Part shown: piece by piece, positions 1 to 7,151 of the stretch
Position numbering within the stretch: position 1 is the first letter of the stretch
Layout: each line of letters starts with the position of its first letter
NCBI GenBank assembly: GCA_964459305.1
Contig: CAYWNA010000332.1
Span: forward strand, 1-12,860
Source of the DNA: CAYWNA01 sp964459305
Lineage (GTDB): Bacteria; Planctomycetota; Planctomycetia; Pirellulales; Pirellulaceae
Length of the DNA: 12,860 nt
Reading direction: 5' to 3'
Program-made: the position numbers and the translations under genes
Notes under the pieces: model-generated
Told to the model about the DNA's origin: nothing
Seen by the model: only the letters and a program-made list of their open reading frames with translations
Database searches by the model: none

Positions 1-59
1 TCGAGCGACAAAAAACTTAACTGCTGTTTCCACAGGCGACAGTGCCATTCGGGTCGGGA

Positions 60-79
60 GTCGTTTATCGACAAACGAC
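60..79. repeat. REP-like palindrome, copy 1
   Basis: GTCGTTT (60-66) pairs with AAACGAC (73-79). The six central bases contain the self-complementary TCGA with a single A/C mismatch either side, so the whole 20 bases form a nearly perfect palindrome. It lies 22 bases upstream of the RAYT-like start codon. RAYT genes are known to be associated with short REP palindromes, so this may be the cognate element, though an operator is also possible. It is conserved without change in the second copy. Confidence 0.7.
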
Positions 80-216
80 GGAAATTGAGTAGAGTGGTCC
101 CATGCCACGACGTGTGCGAGAATGTGGCGGAGGGATCGTCTATCACGTACTCAACCGTGCGGTTGGACGGATGAAGCTTTTGGAGAAGGATCGTGACTTG
201 CTTGCATTCGAAAATG
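60..216 (+). repeat. 157-bp direct repeat, copy 1 (palindrome plus RAYT 5' end)
   Basis: This segment recurs at 12303-12459 in the same orientation with a constant offset of 12243. By eye I count about 13 substitutions and no gaps over 157 bases, roughly 92% identity. The similarity begins exactly at the first base of a 20-base palindrome and stops after the shared bases GCATTCGAAAATG. It contains a 5' untranslated stretch and the first 38 codons of a transposase-like reading frame. Many of the differences fall at third codon positions, so the copies probably diverged from coding sequence. The flanks outside the unit do not match. Confidence 0.92.
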
Positions 217-260
217 AGGAGGGGCTATTGGGTGATCGTGAGGTTCCTGTATGGATTTGA
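102..260 (+). pseudogene. RAYT (REP-associated tyrosine transposase) 5' fragment
   Basis: The frame from ATG 102 encodes 52 residues beginning MPRRVRECGGGIVYHVLNRA, followed by GRMKLLEKDRDLLAFEN. This is the characteristic N-terminus of RAYT/TnpA_REP (Y1 transposase superfamily) proteins. A full protein is usually about 200 residues or more and carries an HUH motif (often written HWH) and a catalytic tyrosine. Neither is present here. Homology ends at about residue 38, where the repeat also ends. The remaining codons read unrelated sequence to the stop at 258-260. That stop overlaps the start of the symporter gene by 10 bases. It cannot be an active transposase. Confidence 0.82.
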
Positions 261-1819
261 GTTGGGTCGATATTTCGGTGATTGGGGGCTTCTTTGGCCT
301 TCTGGCATGGATGGGATACTACTTCTCGCGGCGTAATACGAGCACAGAGCAGTATTTCCTGGGCGGCCGTTCCTTTCCCAGTTGGGCGATCGGCATCAGC
401 ATGGTCGGAACGATCATCAGCTCGATCACCTTCCTGGCCTTTCCCGCAGACGCCTACAAGACGACTTGGCTGCGTTTCTCGATCCAGTTTGGCATGATTC
501 CGGCCGTGGTCATCGCGGTCTATTTGGCGATTCCCTTCTATCGCCGTACGAGAATGACCACGGCTTACGAGTACCTGGGAGGGCGATTCGGGCCCGGCAT
601 CCAGGTCTATGGGGCCGTGACCTTCATCCTGGCCCAATTGGTGCGGATCAGCATGATTCTGTTCTTGGTCTCGGTGATGATCCACGAAATCACGGGGTTA
701 GATCCGACGCTTTGCGTCCTGATCGGAGGAGGATTCGTGGGTCTCTACACGGTGATCGGTGGAATCGCCGCAGTGGTTTGGACGGACGTGATTCAGACGA
801 TCATCTTGATTCTGGGCGGGGTGTTCTGCCTGGCGGTCATTATCCACAAGTTGCCGGGCGGGCTCGACCAGATTCTTACCGTGGCCAACGACGTCGGCAA
901 GTTCTCTTTTGCCGAATGGAACGACGGTCAATTGACGCCCGTTTCCTGGGGCCTGACGCTGCGCGAGAAGACCCTGCTGATGCTGCCTTTGTTCGGCACG
1001 GTGTTCCTGCTGACCGAGACCTGTTGCGGGCAGAATTCCGTGCAACGCTACTGTGCCTCCCGGAGCACCAGGGAGGCCCGCAAGGCGCTGTGGCTGTGTC
1101 TGCTCGCCAGCCTGCCGATTTGGGCCTTCTACATGTTTCTCGGCACGAGTCTGTACGTGTTCTTTCAGCAGTTCCCTTCAGAAGAAGCTGCCCAAATGCT
1201 CTCCGGTGCCCGAAGGGCGGAACAGATTCTGCCGTATTTCGTGATCCGTTACCTGCCCCCTGGCCTCTCTGGGCTGGTCATCGCCGGCGCCATGGCCGCA
1301 GCCATGTCGTCCTTGGACTCCAGCATCAATGCGATCTCTACCGTCAGTATCGTCGACATCTATCGGCGTCATCTGGTCAAGAATCGCGACGACACGCATT
1401 ATTTGCGGGTGTCACGGGCTACTGCGACCGTAGCGGCGGCGATCATGATCGTCGGAGGAGTCGTGCTGATCCATACCCAGACAAAAACCCTCCAGGACGC
1501 CGCCCAGGTTTTGGGTAGTCTGGTGGGCGGCGGCCTGCTGTCGATCTTCATGGTCGGTTTTCTAACGCGGGTGGGCGACAGCCGCACGGTCGGCACTGGC
1601 ATTGTCTGTACCATGCTCTTTACCGGCTGGACGATCCTGGCCCAGTATCAAGTGCTGCCCGATTGGCTGGGCACACCTTTCGACCTCTACTACACTACCA
1701 TCATCGGCAACCTGGTGATGTTCGTGGGCATTTTACTGGCCGGCGTCCTGCTGCCGAGCACGAAAAGGGATCTGACGAATCTCACGGTGTGGGACCAAGA
1801 TCGAGTCACTTCGCCATAA
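251..1819 (+). CDS. Sodium:solute symporter (SSF/SLC5 family)
   Basis: The 522-residue inner-membrane protein would couple uptake of an organic solute to sodium. It has about 13 hydrophobic segments, starting with the helix at residues 8-24. Family features visible are the EQYFLGGR loop after helix 1 (33-40), the GGIAAVVWTDVIQTIILILGG segment (170-190) and the AMSSLDSSIN stretch followed by DIYRR (350-373). In SSF proteins this last region contributes Na2-site serines. Length and both ends look complete. The start ATG 251 is chosen because helix 1 follows directly; GAGG lies about 7 bases upstream. It is the first gene of a likely operon with the oxidoreductase 27 bases downstream. SSF members carry sialic acid, sugars, amino acids or acetate, so the substrate is not decided by sequence. 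The hydrolase context suggests a sugar or sugar acid. Confidence 0.93.
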   Translation: MDLSWVDISVIGGFFGLLAWMGYYFSRRNTSTEQYFLGGRSFPSWAIGISMVGTIISSITFLAFPADAYKTTWLRFSIQFGMIPAVVIAVYLAIPFYRRTRMTTAYEYLGGRFGPGIQVYGAVTFILAQLVRISMILFLVSVMIHEITGLDPTLCVLIGGGFVGLYTVIGGIAAVVWTDVIQTIILILGGVFCLAVIIHKLPGGLDQILTVANDVGKFSFAEWNDGQLTPVSWGLTLREKTLLMLPLFGTVFLLTETCCGQNSVQRYCASRSTREARKALWLCLLASLPIWAFYMFLGTSLYVFFQQFPSEEAAQMLSGARRAEQILPYFVIRYLPPGLSGLVIAGAMAAAMSSLDSSINAISTVSIVDIYRRHLVKNRDDTHYLRVSRATATVAAAIMIVGGVVLIHTQTKTLQDAAQVLGSLVGGGLLSIFMVGFLTRVGDSRTVGTGIVCTMLFTGWTILAQYQVLPDWLGTPFDLYYTTIIGNLVMFVGILLAGVLLPSTKRDLTNLTVWDQDRVTSP

Positions 1820-1846
1820 CGCGCGAAACGTGGAAAGGAGGATAGT

Positions 1847-2899
1847 ATGGACAGTGTAAGGCTCGCGGTTATCGGCGCCGGCCTGATAGGCAAGAAACAC
1901 GCGGGGCTAATCAGTGCGGACGACACCTGCTCCCTGGCCGGCATTTGCGATTCCGACCCCAAGTGCAGGTCGATCGCCGATGATCTCAACGTTCCGTTCT
2001 ACCAGGACATGGAGGAACTACTCGAACGCGATCGGCCGGACGGAGCAATCATCGCCACCCCCAACGAGTTGCATGCCGACGGCGTTGAGCTGTGTGCGAA
2101 GCACTCGGTGCATGTACTGGTCGAGAAGCCTGTTGCCGGCACCAGCGACGACGCACGGCGTATCGTTAATTCGGCCGCAGAATGCGGAATCGAGGTCCTT
2201 GTCGGTCATCACAGGCGACACAATCCGCTGATAGGGAAGACCAAAGCCCTCGTCAAAGACGGCACACTTGGCAAGCTGGTAGCGGTCTCCGTCCTGTGGA
2301 CGATACTGAAACCGGCTGACTACTACGACGTGGACTGGCGATGCGTGCGGCCGAGTGGTGGCCCGACCCTGATCAACCTGATCCACGAGCTTGACAGCCT
2401 TCGCTTCATTTGCGGCGAGGTCCGATCCGTCTTCGCCCAATCCAGTTCCACGGCACGCGGACTCGAAGTCGAGGATTCCTTGAGCGCCACGCTCACCTTT
2501 GAGAACGGAGTACTGGGTTCAATCCTGGCATCTGACGCAACACCTGCCCCGTGGTCATACGAGATGAACACCGGCGAGAACCCCCACTACTTCCACACGA
2601 ACGAGAACTGCTACCGGTTCTTCGGTACCATGGGATCATTGGCCTTTCCTCAAATGGAGTTGTGGCGCTATGCAGACGAGTCCCGCAAGGGGTGGCAACA
2701 TGCGATGGAGATGACACGTTGTGAAGTCGAGCACGCCGATCCGCTGGTGCGTCAACTCAAGCACTTCTGCCGTGTGGCGAGACATGAAGAGAAACCGCTG
2801 GTAGACGCCAGAGATGGTGCGCGATCGCTTGCCGTTGCACTTGCCGTGCTTGAATCAAACCGCTGTCACAGTCTGGTTGAACTCTCCGGGGTAATGTGA
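1847..2899 (+). CDS. Gfo/Idh/MocA-family NAD(P)-dependent oxidoreductase
   Basis: The protein has 350 residues, normal for the family, and no export signal, so it is cytoplasmic. Its N-terminal Rossmann fold shows GAGLIG (10-15). The EKP motif at 93-95 carries the conserved lysine. A likely catalytic histidine is His180 in GGPTLINLIHELD (171-183). The C-terminal alpha/beta domain follows. The start is fixed by a strong AAAGGAGG (1834-1841) five bases before the ATG. Family members oxidise or epimerise sugars, inositols and sugar acids. YjhC/NanOx, which acts on 2,7-anhydro-sialic acid, belongs to the same broad family and shares an IHELD motif, but this motif is widespread and I do not assign that activity. 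Position between transporter and hydrolase suggests it handles the imported product. Confidence 0.92.
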   Translation: MDSVRLAVIGAGLIGKKHAGLISADDTCSLAGICDSDPKCRSIADDLNVPFYQDMEELLERDRPDGAIIATPNELHADGVELCAKHSVHVLVEKPVAGTSDDARRIVNSAAECGIEVLVGHHRRHNPLIGKTKALVKDGTLGKLVAVSVLWTILKPADYYDVDWRCVRPSGGPTLINLIHELDSLRFICGEVRSVFAQSSSTARGLEVEDSLSATLTFENGVLGSILASDATPAPWSYEMNTGENPHYFHTNENCYRFFGTMGSLAFPQMELWRYADESRKGWQHAMEMTRCEVEHADPLVRQLKHFCRVARHEEKPLVDARDGARSLAVALAVLESNRCHSLVELSGVM

Positions 2900-2932
2900 C
2901 AACAGGTTCACCTGCTTGGAAGGCACGATGTG

Positions 2933-4582
2933 ATGGAGACATCCATGATCGCGAGTACTTACGTTCGGCAGACACGCCTCGCTTTGCTTTCGTGGACGGC
3001 CTTGCTGATCGGGGCCTTGGGTGTGTATGGCGACGATCCGGCAGTTAAGGCCCCGTCGGTCTCCGTGCCCGGCGTGGTGATCGATCATCAGCCGGCCAGC
3101 AGCGGGAAATACGTCGGCTCGCCAAGCATCGCCATTCTGCCCGGCGGGGATTACGTCGCGTCGCACGACCTCTTCGGGCCGAAATCCGGCTATCGGCAGC
3201 GGGCCACCACCCGCGCGTTCCGCTCAAGCGACCGCGGCCACACGTGGCGGCACTTGAGCGACATCGACGGCCAGCTCTGGTCGACGCTGTTCGTCCATCG
3301 CGGCGACCTCTACATTGTCGGAACGCTGGCACGCTACAACGACACCATCATCCGCCGCTGGACCGACGGCGGCAAGACCTGGACCGAGCCGAAGGACGAC
3401 GAGACGGGGCTGCTTCTGGAAGGCCGCTTCCATTGCGCGCCCGTGCCCGTGATTGTGCACGGCGGTCGGCTGTGGCGGGCCATGGAGGACACGACCGACC
3501 CGCGGCGTTGGGGGCTGGCGTATCGGGCATTCATGATGTCGGCCCCCGTCGACGCCGATCTGCTCGATGCCAAGAGTTGGACCTGCAGCAATCGATTGGC
3601 CTGCCAAAAGCAGTGGCTCGCCGGCAAATTCGGCGGCTGGCTCGAAGGCAATGCGGTGGGCTTGCCCGACGGGGGCATGGTCAACATCCTCCGCGTCGAG
3701 TATCCCAGCGGCGGCGGCAAGGCGGCCATCGTCGACATTAGCGCCGATGGCCGGACTGCACGGTTCGACCCCGATACCGGCTTTGTCGATTTGCCGGGCG
3801 GTTGCACGAAGTTCACCATCCGCTTCGATCCGGTGTCAAAGCACTACTGGACCCTGAGCAACTACATGCCACCTCGCCATTCGGGCCTCCACCCGGGCGC
3901 CACGCGCAACACGTTGGCCCTGGTCCGCTCGGCCGATTTGCGCCGATGGGAGGTGCGGTCGATCGTCGCCTATCATCATGATGTAAGAAAACACGGATTC
4001 CAGTATCCCGACTGGCAGTTCGACGGCGACGACATCGTGGCTGTTTCGCGCACGGCTTACGATGACGGCCTGGGCGGGGCCCACAACTTCCACGACGCCA
4101 ACTACCTGACGTTCCACCGCCTGTCGGATTTCCGCCGCCTGAATGACCTCGACCTGCCGCCCATGCCACCGCCGGTGAAAACGACCGCCGAGTGCCTGGA
4201 TTTTATGGTCGAGGGTTTCAACTTCGAGATCGCTACGCTGGGCAACAACGCCACGGCCTACGGTAATCACAACTATGTCTGGAAGGATGTGCCGCAGCCG
4301 TTCCGCGGCTGGCGATTTACACGGGCCGACGGAGGTGTTCGCTCGATGATCACGGTCACCGCCCGTCACGACACGTGGATCTACGCCGCCACGGGCGCGA
4401 AACAGGAAGGGACGGACACGACCGGCTGGGAAGTGCTCGGCGACCAGCGCTTCCACTACTCGACCAGCCACAACACGCCGATGCTGATCATGCGGCGGCG
4501 GCTCACGGCGGGCCAAACGCTCACGGTGCCGCAAACCAACTGGTCCGGCACCCTGGTGTTGATCCCGCCACAGAAGAAGTGA
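2933..4582 (+). CDS. Secreted BNR/sialidase-like beta-propeller protein
   Basis: The protein has 549 residues from ATG 2933. A GTG at 2930 is also possible, and GGAAGG (2918-2923) serves both. A Sec signal runs to about residue 33 (hydrophobic LALLSWTALLIGALG, cleavage near VYG/DD). Two Asp boxes are visible: SSDRGHTW (about 98-105) and WTDGGKTW (about 143-150). Blocks shared with the minus-strand paralogue at 10311-11960 include HCAPVPVI, RAMEDT, GGWLEGNAV, PGGCTKFTIR and SRTAYDDGLGGAHN. The last about 90 residues look like a beta-rich accessory domain. The family is usually labelled exo-alpha-sialidase. However, the GH33 Y/FRIP arginine motif is not seen; the equivalent place reads GSPSIAILPGG. 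A glycosidase is plausible, but true sialidase activity is uncertain. It is expected to act in the periplasm or outside. Confidence 0.88.
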   Translation: METSMIASTYVRQTRLALLSWTALLIGALGVYGDDPAVKAPSVSVPGVVIDHQPASSGKYVGSPSIAILPGGDYVASHDLFGPKSGYRQRATTRAFRSSDRGHTWRHLSDIDGQLWSTLFVHRGDLYIVGTLARYNDTIIRRWTDGGKTWTEPKDDETGLLLEGRFHCAPVPVIVHGGRLWRAMEDTTDPRRWGLAYRAFMMSAPVDADLLDAKSWTCSNRLACQKQWLAGKFGGWLEGNAVGLPDGGMVNILRVEYPSGGGKAAIVDISADGRTARFDPDTGFVDLPGGCTKFTIRFDPVSKHYWTLSNYMPPRHSGLHPGATRNTLALVRSADLRRWEVRSIVAYHHDVRKHGFQYPDWQFDGDDIVAVSRTAYDDGLGGAHNFHDANYLTFHRLSDFRRLNDLDLPPMPPPVKTTAECLDFMVEGFNFEIATLGNNATAYGNHNYVWKDVPQPFRGWRFTRADGGVRSMITVTARHDTWIYAATGAKQEGTDTTGWEVLGDQRFHYSTSHNTPMLIMRRRLTAGQTLTVPQTNWSGTLVLIPPQKK

Positions 4583-4639
4583 CCGTGCGAGGAGGACGGC
4601 CGAATCGGATACCATTACATGACAGTAAGGAGAACCGGG

Positions 4640-6055
4640 ATGAAGCGACGTGAATTCCTGGGCGCGGCCGCCCAGACGAGCTTGATGGTCGGCGCGGCCG
4701 CTGTTGCCGGTCCGCTTTTTGGGGTCAACCGGCAACGGACGATTTCCGGCCGGGTGCTCGGTGAGGGCAAGCCGTTGAACGACGTGTTGGTCTCGGACGG
4801 CCGCCGCGTTGCCCGGACGAACGATCGAGGCGAGTATCAACTGGCTGTCGGCCCCGACAGCGGACGGTTCGTGTTCGTGACCACGCCACGGGGCTGGTGG
4901 GGCGACACGTTCCACGTGCGGGTGGAGAAGGCGGCCGAGACCGGACGCGCCGATTTCGCCTTGAATCCGATCGACCAGCCGGACCAATTCGATTTCGTCT
5001 TCGCGTGCGACTTGTCGTCGCCAAAGCCTTGGGCGGTTCCCAAGCTGAAGGCCAGCATCCGCGAGATCAACCAACTTGAGCCGACTCCCGCCTTCATGCT
5101 GGTCCAGGGCGATCTGTGGCTGCACGGCGCCGACTGGCTGGGAATGCACGAAAAGTACCTCGAATGCCTGGCACTGTTGAAGGTCCCCGTCCGCCACGGC
5201 CGCGGCAATCACGAGCAACGTGAGCCTTACGAGCAGGTTTTCGGCCCGGCGTACTACTCGTTCGATTGGGGCAAAGTCCACTTCATCGTGCTCGACGGCA
5301 ACCGGCCGATTCCCGGCGGCAGCAACTTCTACGGCCTCGTCGACGGCAGTGAGCTGGCCTGGCTGAAGGCCGATCTCGCGGCGCAGCCGAAAGACAAGCC
5401 GATCATCGTCGGCGTCCACATCCCCATTGTTTCCACGTATCCGGCGCGCCGCACCGACCTCAAACGCGAGGAGGCCCCGTTTTGGCAATTGCCCAACGAC
5501 CGAGTGCTCACGAAGTTGTTCGCCCAACATTCCGTCAAGCTGGTGTTGCAAGGCCACATGCACGAAAACGAACGGATCACCGTCGACGGCGTGGAGTACG
5601 TCGAGTCGATTTCGATGTGTGGAACTTGGTGGAAAGACCGTACGGTTGACGGCTTCGAGCGCGGCGTGGACGGCTGCCCGCGAGGGTATCGCGTCGTCTC
5701 GGTCGATGGAACCAAGGTCACACACCGCTACCACTCGAGCTGCGAATCACACGTCGATCGCCGGGGGGAGTTCATCGGCATAAAGGACCGCGCTGTCGTG
5801 GGTGGGAAGATCGAGTTCGTCTTCAACTGCTACGACGCGCCGAACGGTTCGACCGCCGAGGCCCGCATCGACGGGCGTACTTGGCGCCCGATGAAGACGG
5901 TCAATTACAGATCGACCTCTGTTACCAAGCCCCATCACTTTCGCATGGCAATCGACACCAGCGGGCTGCAACCGGGCCCATGCGCCGTTGAAGTTCGGGT
6001 GACGTGGCCCGACGGAACGGTCGTGGTGGAGAAAAAGACCATTGTAACACAATGA
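4640..6055 (+). CDS. Tat-exported calcineurin-like metallophosphoesterase
   Basis: The start ATG 4640 follows TAAGGAGA (4626-4633) and gives 471 residues opening with a Tat signal, MKRREFLGAA plus a hydrophobic stretch. An in-frame ATG at 4619 would only lengthen it. Residues about 34-82 resemble the carboxypeptidase-regulatory-like N-terminal domain of this family (SGRVL, DVLVSDG, TNDRGEY). The phosphoesterase core shows VQGD (155-158), GRGNHE (187-192), VGVHIP (257-262) and LQGHMHEN (303-310). A beta-rich C-terminal domain follows. The first metal motif, normally D-x-H or D-x-Q, reads CDLSS (123-127), so one ligand is altered. It would hydrolyse phosphate mono- or diesters outside the cytoplasm. 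It lies 57 bases after the BNR gene and probably shares its transcript. The substrate is unknown. Confidence 0.9.
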   Translation: MKRREFLGAAAQTSLMVGAAAVAGPLFGVNRQRTISGRVLGEGKPLNDVLVSDGRRVARTNDRGEYQLAVGPDSGRFVFVTTPRGWWGDTFHVRVEKAAETGRADFALNPIDQPDQFDFVFACDLSSPKPWAVPKLKASIREINQLEPTPAFMLVQGDLWLHGADWLGMHEKYLECLALLKVPVRHGRGNHEQREPYEQVFGPAYYSFDWGKVHFIVLDGNRPIPGGSNFYGLVDGSELAWLKADLAAQPKDKPIIVGVHIPIVSTYPARRTDLKREEAPFWQLPNDRVLTKLFAQHSVKLVLQGHMHENERITVDGVEYVESISMCGTWWKDRTVDGFERGVDGCPRGYRVVSVDGTKVTHRYHSSCESHVDRRGEFIGIKDRAVVGGKIEFVFNCYDAPNGSTAEARIDGRTWRPMKTVNYRSTSVTKPHHFRMAIDTSGLQPGPCAVEVRVTWPDGTVVVEKKTIVTQ

Positions 6056-6087
6056 GGCTAGGAATGAGCCATCAAGGAAAATACCAA

Positions 6088-6850
6088 ATGAAAAGAGAAC
6101 AATTATCTCGCCGTGACTGGCTGAAAGCGGGGGCCGTACTAGGCGCGGCGGCAGCCGTGGCGGAGAACGGCCATTCGGCCGAAGCACTACCCTCGGCGAC
6201 CGCCTCCAATTCAATGCCCGAAGGCCTCGCCCAGAAGTTCACGGTTGCTGCACGACTGCCGGATGGTTTTCAGTTGATTCATGACCCCGGAATGACGGTG
6301 CTGCCCGACGGTAGAATCCTCGCTGCGTCACCTGCGTGGAAACGCGCAAACGAAGGCCATGTGATCATACAGCACCTCCCACCTCGCCGGCATCTGCGAC
6401 CTGGAGGACGATGGGGAGGAGTTACACCTCCGGTTCACTCAGTTTCATCCGTGGCCAGGTGGACAGAACAAATTCTCGATCCAGCATGATCAAGAAACAG
6501 GGATGTTCTGGATGGCATCCAATCTCGTCACGAATTCGCAGGATTTGCTGGGACTCCGGAACAAGATTCTCAAGTCTCCATTCCATGGTGGGCCTGGAAA
6601 TGAGCGGCGATTTCTTTACCTGTGGTATGGGTTGGACGCACTGAACTGGTTCCCCGCCGGCTTGATCGCGATGTGGCCCAAACTGAGTCAGGCTTTCATG
6701 TATCCCTCCATGCAGATCGACGGGGATGACCTCATCCTGCTGTCACGCACAAGTAAGAACGGGCGCCACCAACACGACGCAGATTTGTCAACCTTCCATC
6801 GCATCGCCAACTTCCGCGAGTTGGCGATCAATCTCTTGCCCGAGTGGTAA
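6088..6850 (+). pseudogene. Broken Tat-signal BNR/sialidase-like gene (internal deletion and frameshift)
   Basis: From ATG 6088, with AAGGA at 6074-6078, the frame encodes a Tat signal (SRRDWLKAGAVLGAAAAV) and then a propeller start (GMTVLPDGRILAASP). It continues to about 6365, after which the same frame reads meaningless sequence to the stop at 6487-6489. The plus-two frame from about 6365 to the TAA at 6848-6850 then continues the family: GGQNKFSI, TGMFWMASN, MQIDGDDLILLSRTS and HDADLSTFHRIANFREL. These match PGGCTKFTIR, YWTLSN, GDDIVAVSRTA and HDANYLTFHRLSDFRRL of the gene at 2933-4582. Compared with that paralogue about 165 residues including both Asp boxes are missing, and the C-terminal domain is absent. 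It is therefore a deletion plus frame change, not a sequencing slip alone. It is not expected to be functional. Confidence 0.8.
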
Positions 6851-7151
6851 CGTTGCTGTTTTCGACAATGCAAGCAAAGGCACTGGGGCCATCCAACTAA
6901 TCTTCCCCATAGACGGATGGCCCCAATTTCCGCTTCTGGTGGAGCTTTGCAGGAAGGGCACGCTTGCCGAAACTTGGCGCCTTGAAGAAGCGGGTAGGAT
7001 GGAGTTCGAATGACCTACAATTCCCCTCAGTGCTTGCGGAGATTGCGGACAGCCGTGGCAATCAAGGGCTCGTATTCGTGTCCGGAATCGCCGGCAGCGG
7101 GAGAAGTACGACGATTGCGGCAATGCTGAAACACATTTGGAACTGGATTTC
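6851..7151 (+). other. Gene-free debris stretch between broken BNR gene and esterase
   Basis: No intact gene is evident. The first part (6851-7013) has an open frame ending at the TGA 7011-7013. Its residues, such as GAIQLIFPIDGWPQFPLLVE and RKGTLAETWRLEEAG, match nothing I recognise and lack a credible start. The second part is the PilT-like fragment described separately. No convincing promoter or terminator for the esterase could be picked out by eye. Confidence 0.6.
7012..7137 (+). pseudogene. PilT/PilU-type ATPase fragment (Walker A region only)
   Basis: One frame reads DLQFPSVLAEIADSRGNQG, then LVFVSGIAGSGRSTTIAAML and KHI. This matches the pattern around the P-loop of PilT/GspE secretion ATPases, typically LP.VL.EI....GLVLVTGPTGSGKSTTLAAMIDHIN. 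Only about 42 residues are present. The N-terminal domain, Walker B and Asp/His boxes are absent, and the P-loop lysine is arginine. The frame runs a few codons more to a stop at 7156-7158, overlapping the start of the esterase. It is a relic of a gene that was otherwise lost. The identification rests on pattern memory alone. Confidence 0.6.

Noticed and set aside
143..685. Minus-strand open frame ending in a segment similar to one near 12386
   Set aside because: The similarity is only the reverse translation of the 157-bp repeat; the rest is antisense to the symporter.
382..1518. Plus-strand open frame of 378 codons inside the symporter gene
   Set aside because: It is in another frame of a gene with clear SSF motifs, and its translation is rich in Arg, Asp and His without hydrophobic pattern, as expected of a shadow.
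3836..5734. Minus-strand open frame of 632 codons across the BNR and phosphoesterase genes
   Set aside because: It is antisense to two well-supported genes, has no family motifs and no ribosome-binding site. GC-rich third positions on the plus strand keep the antisense frame open.
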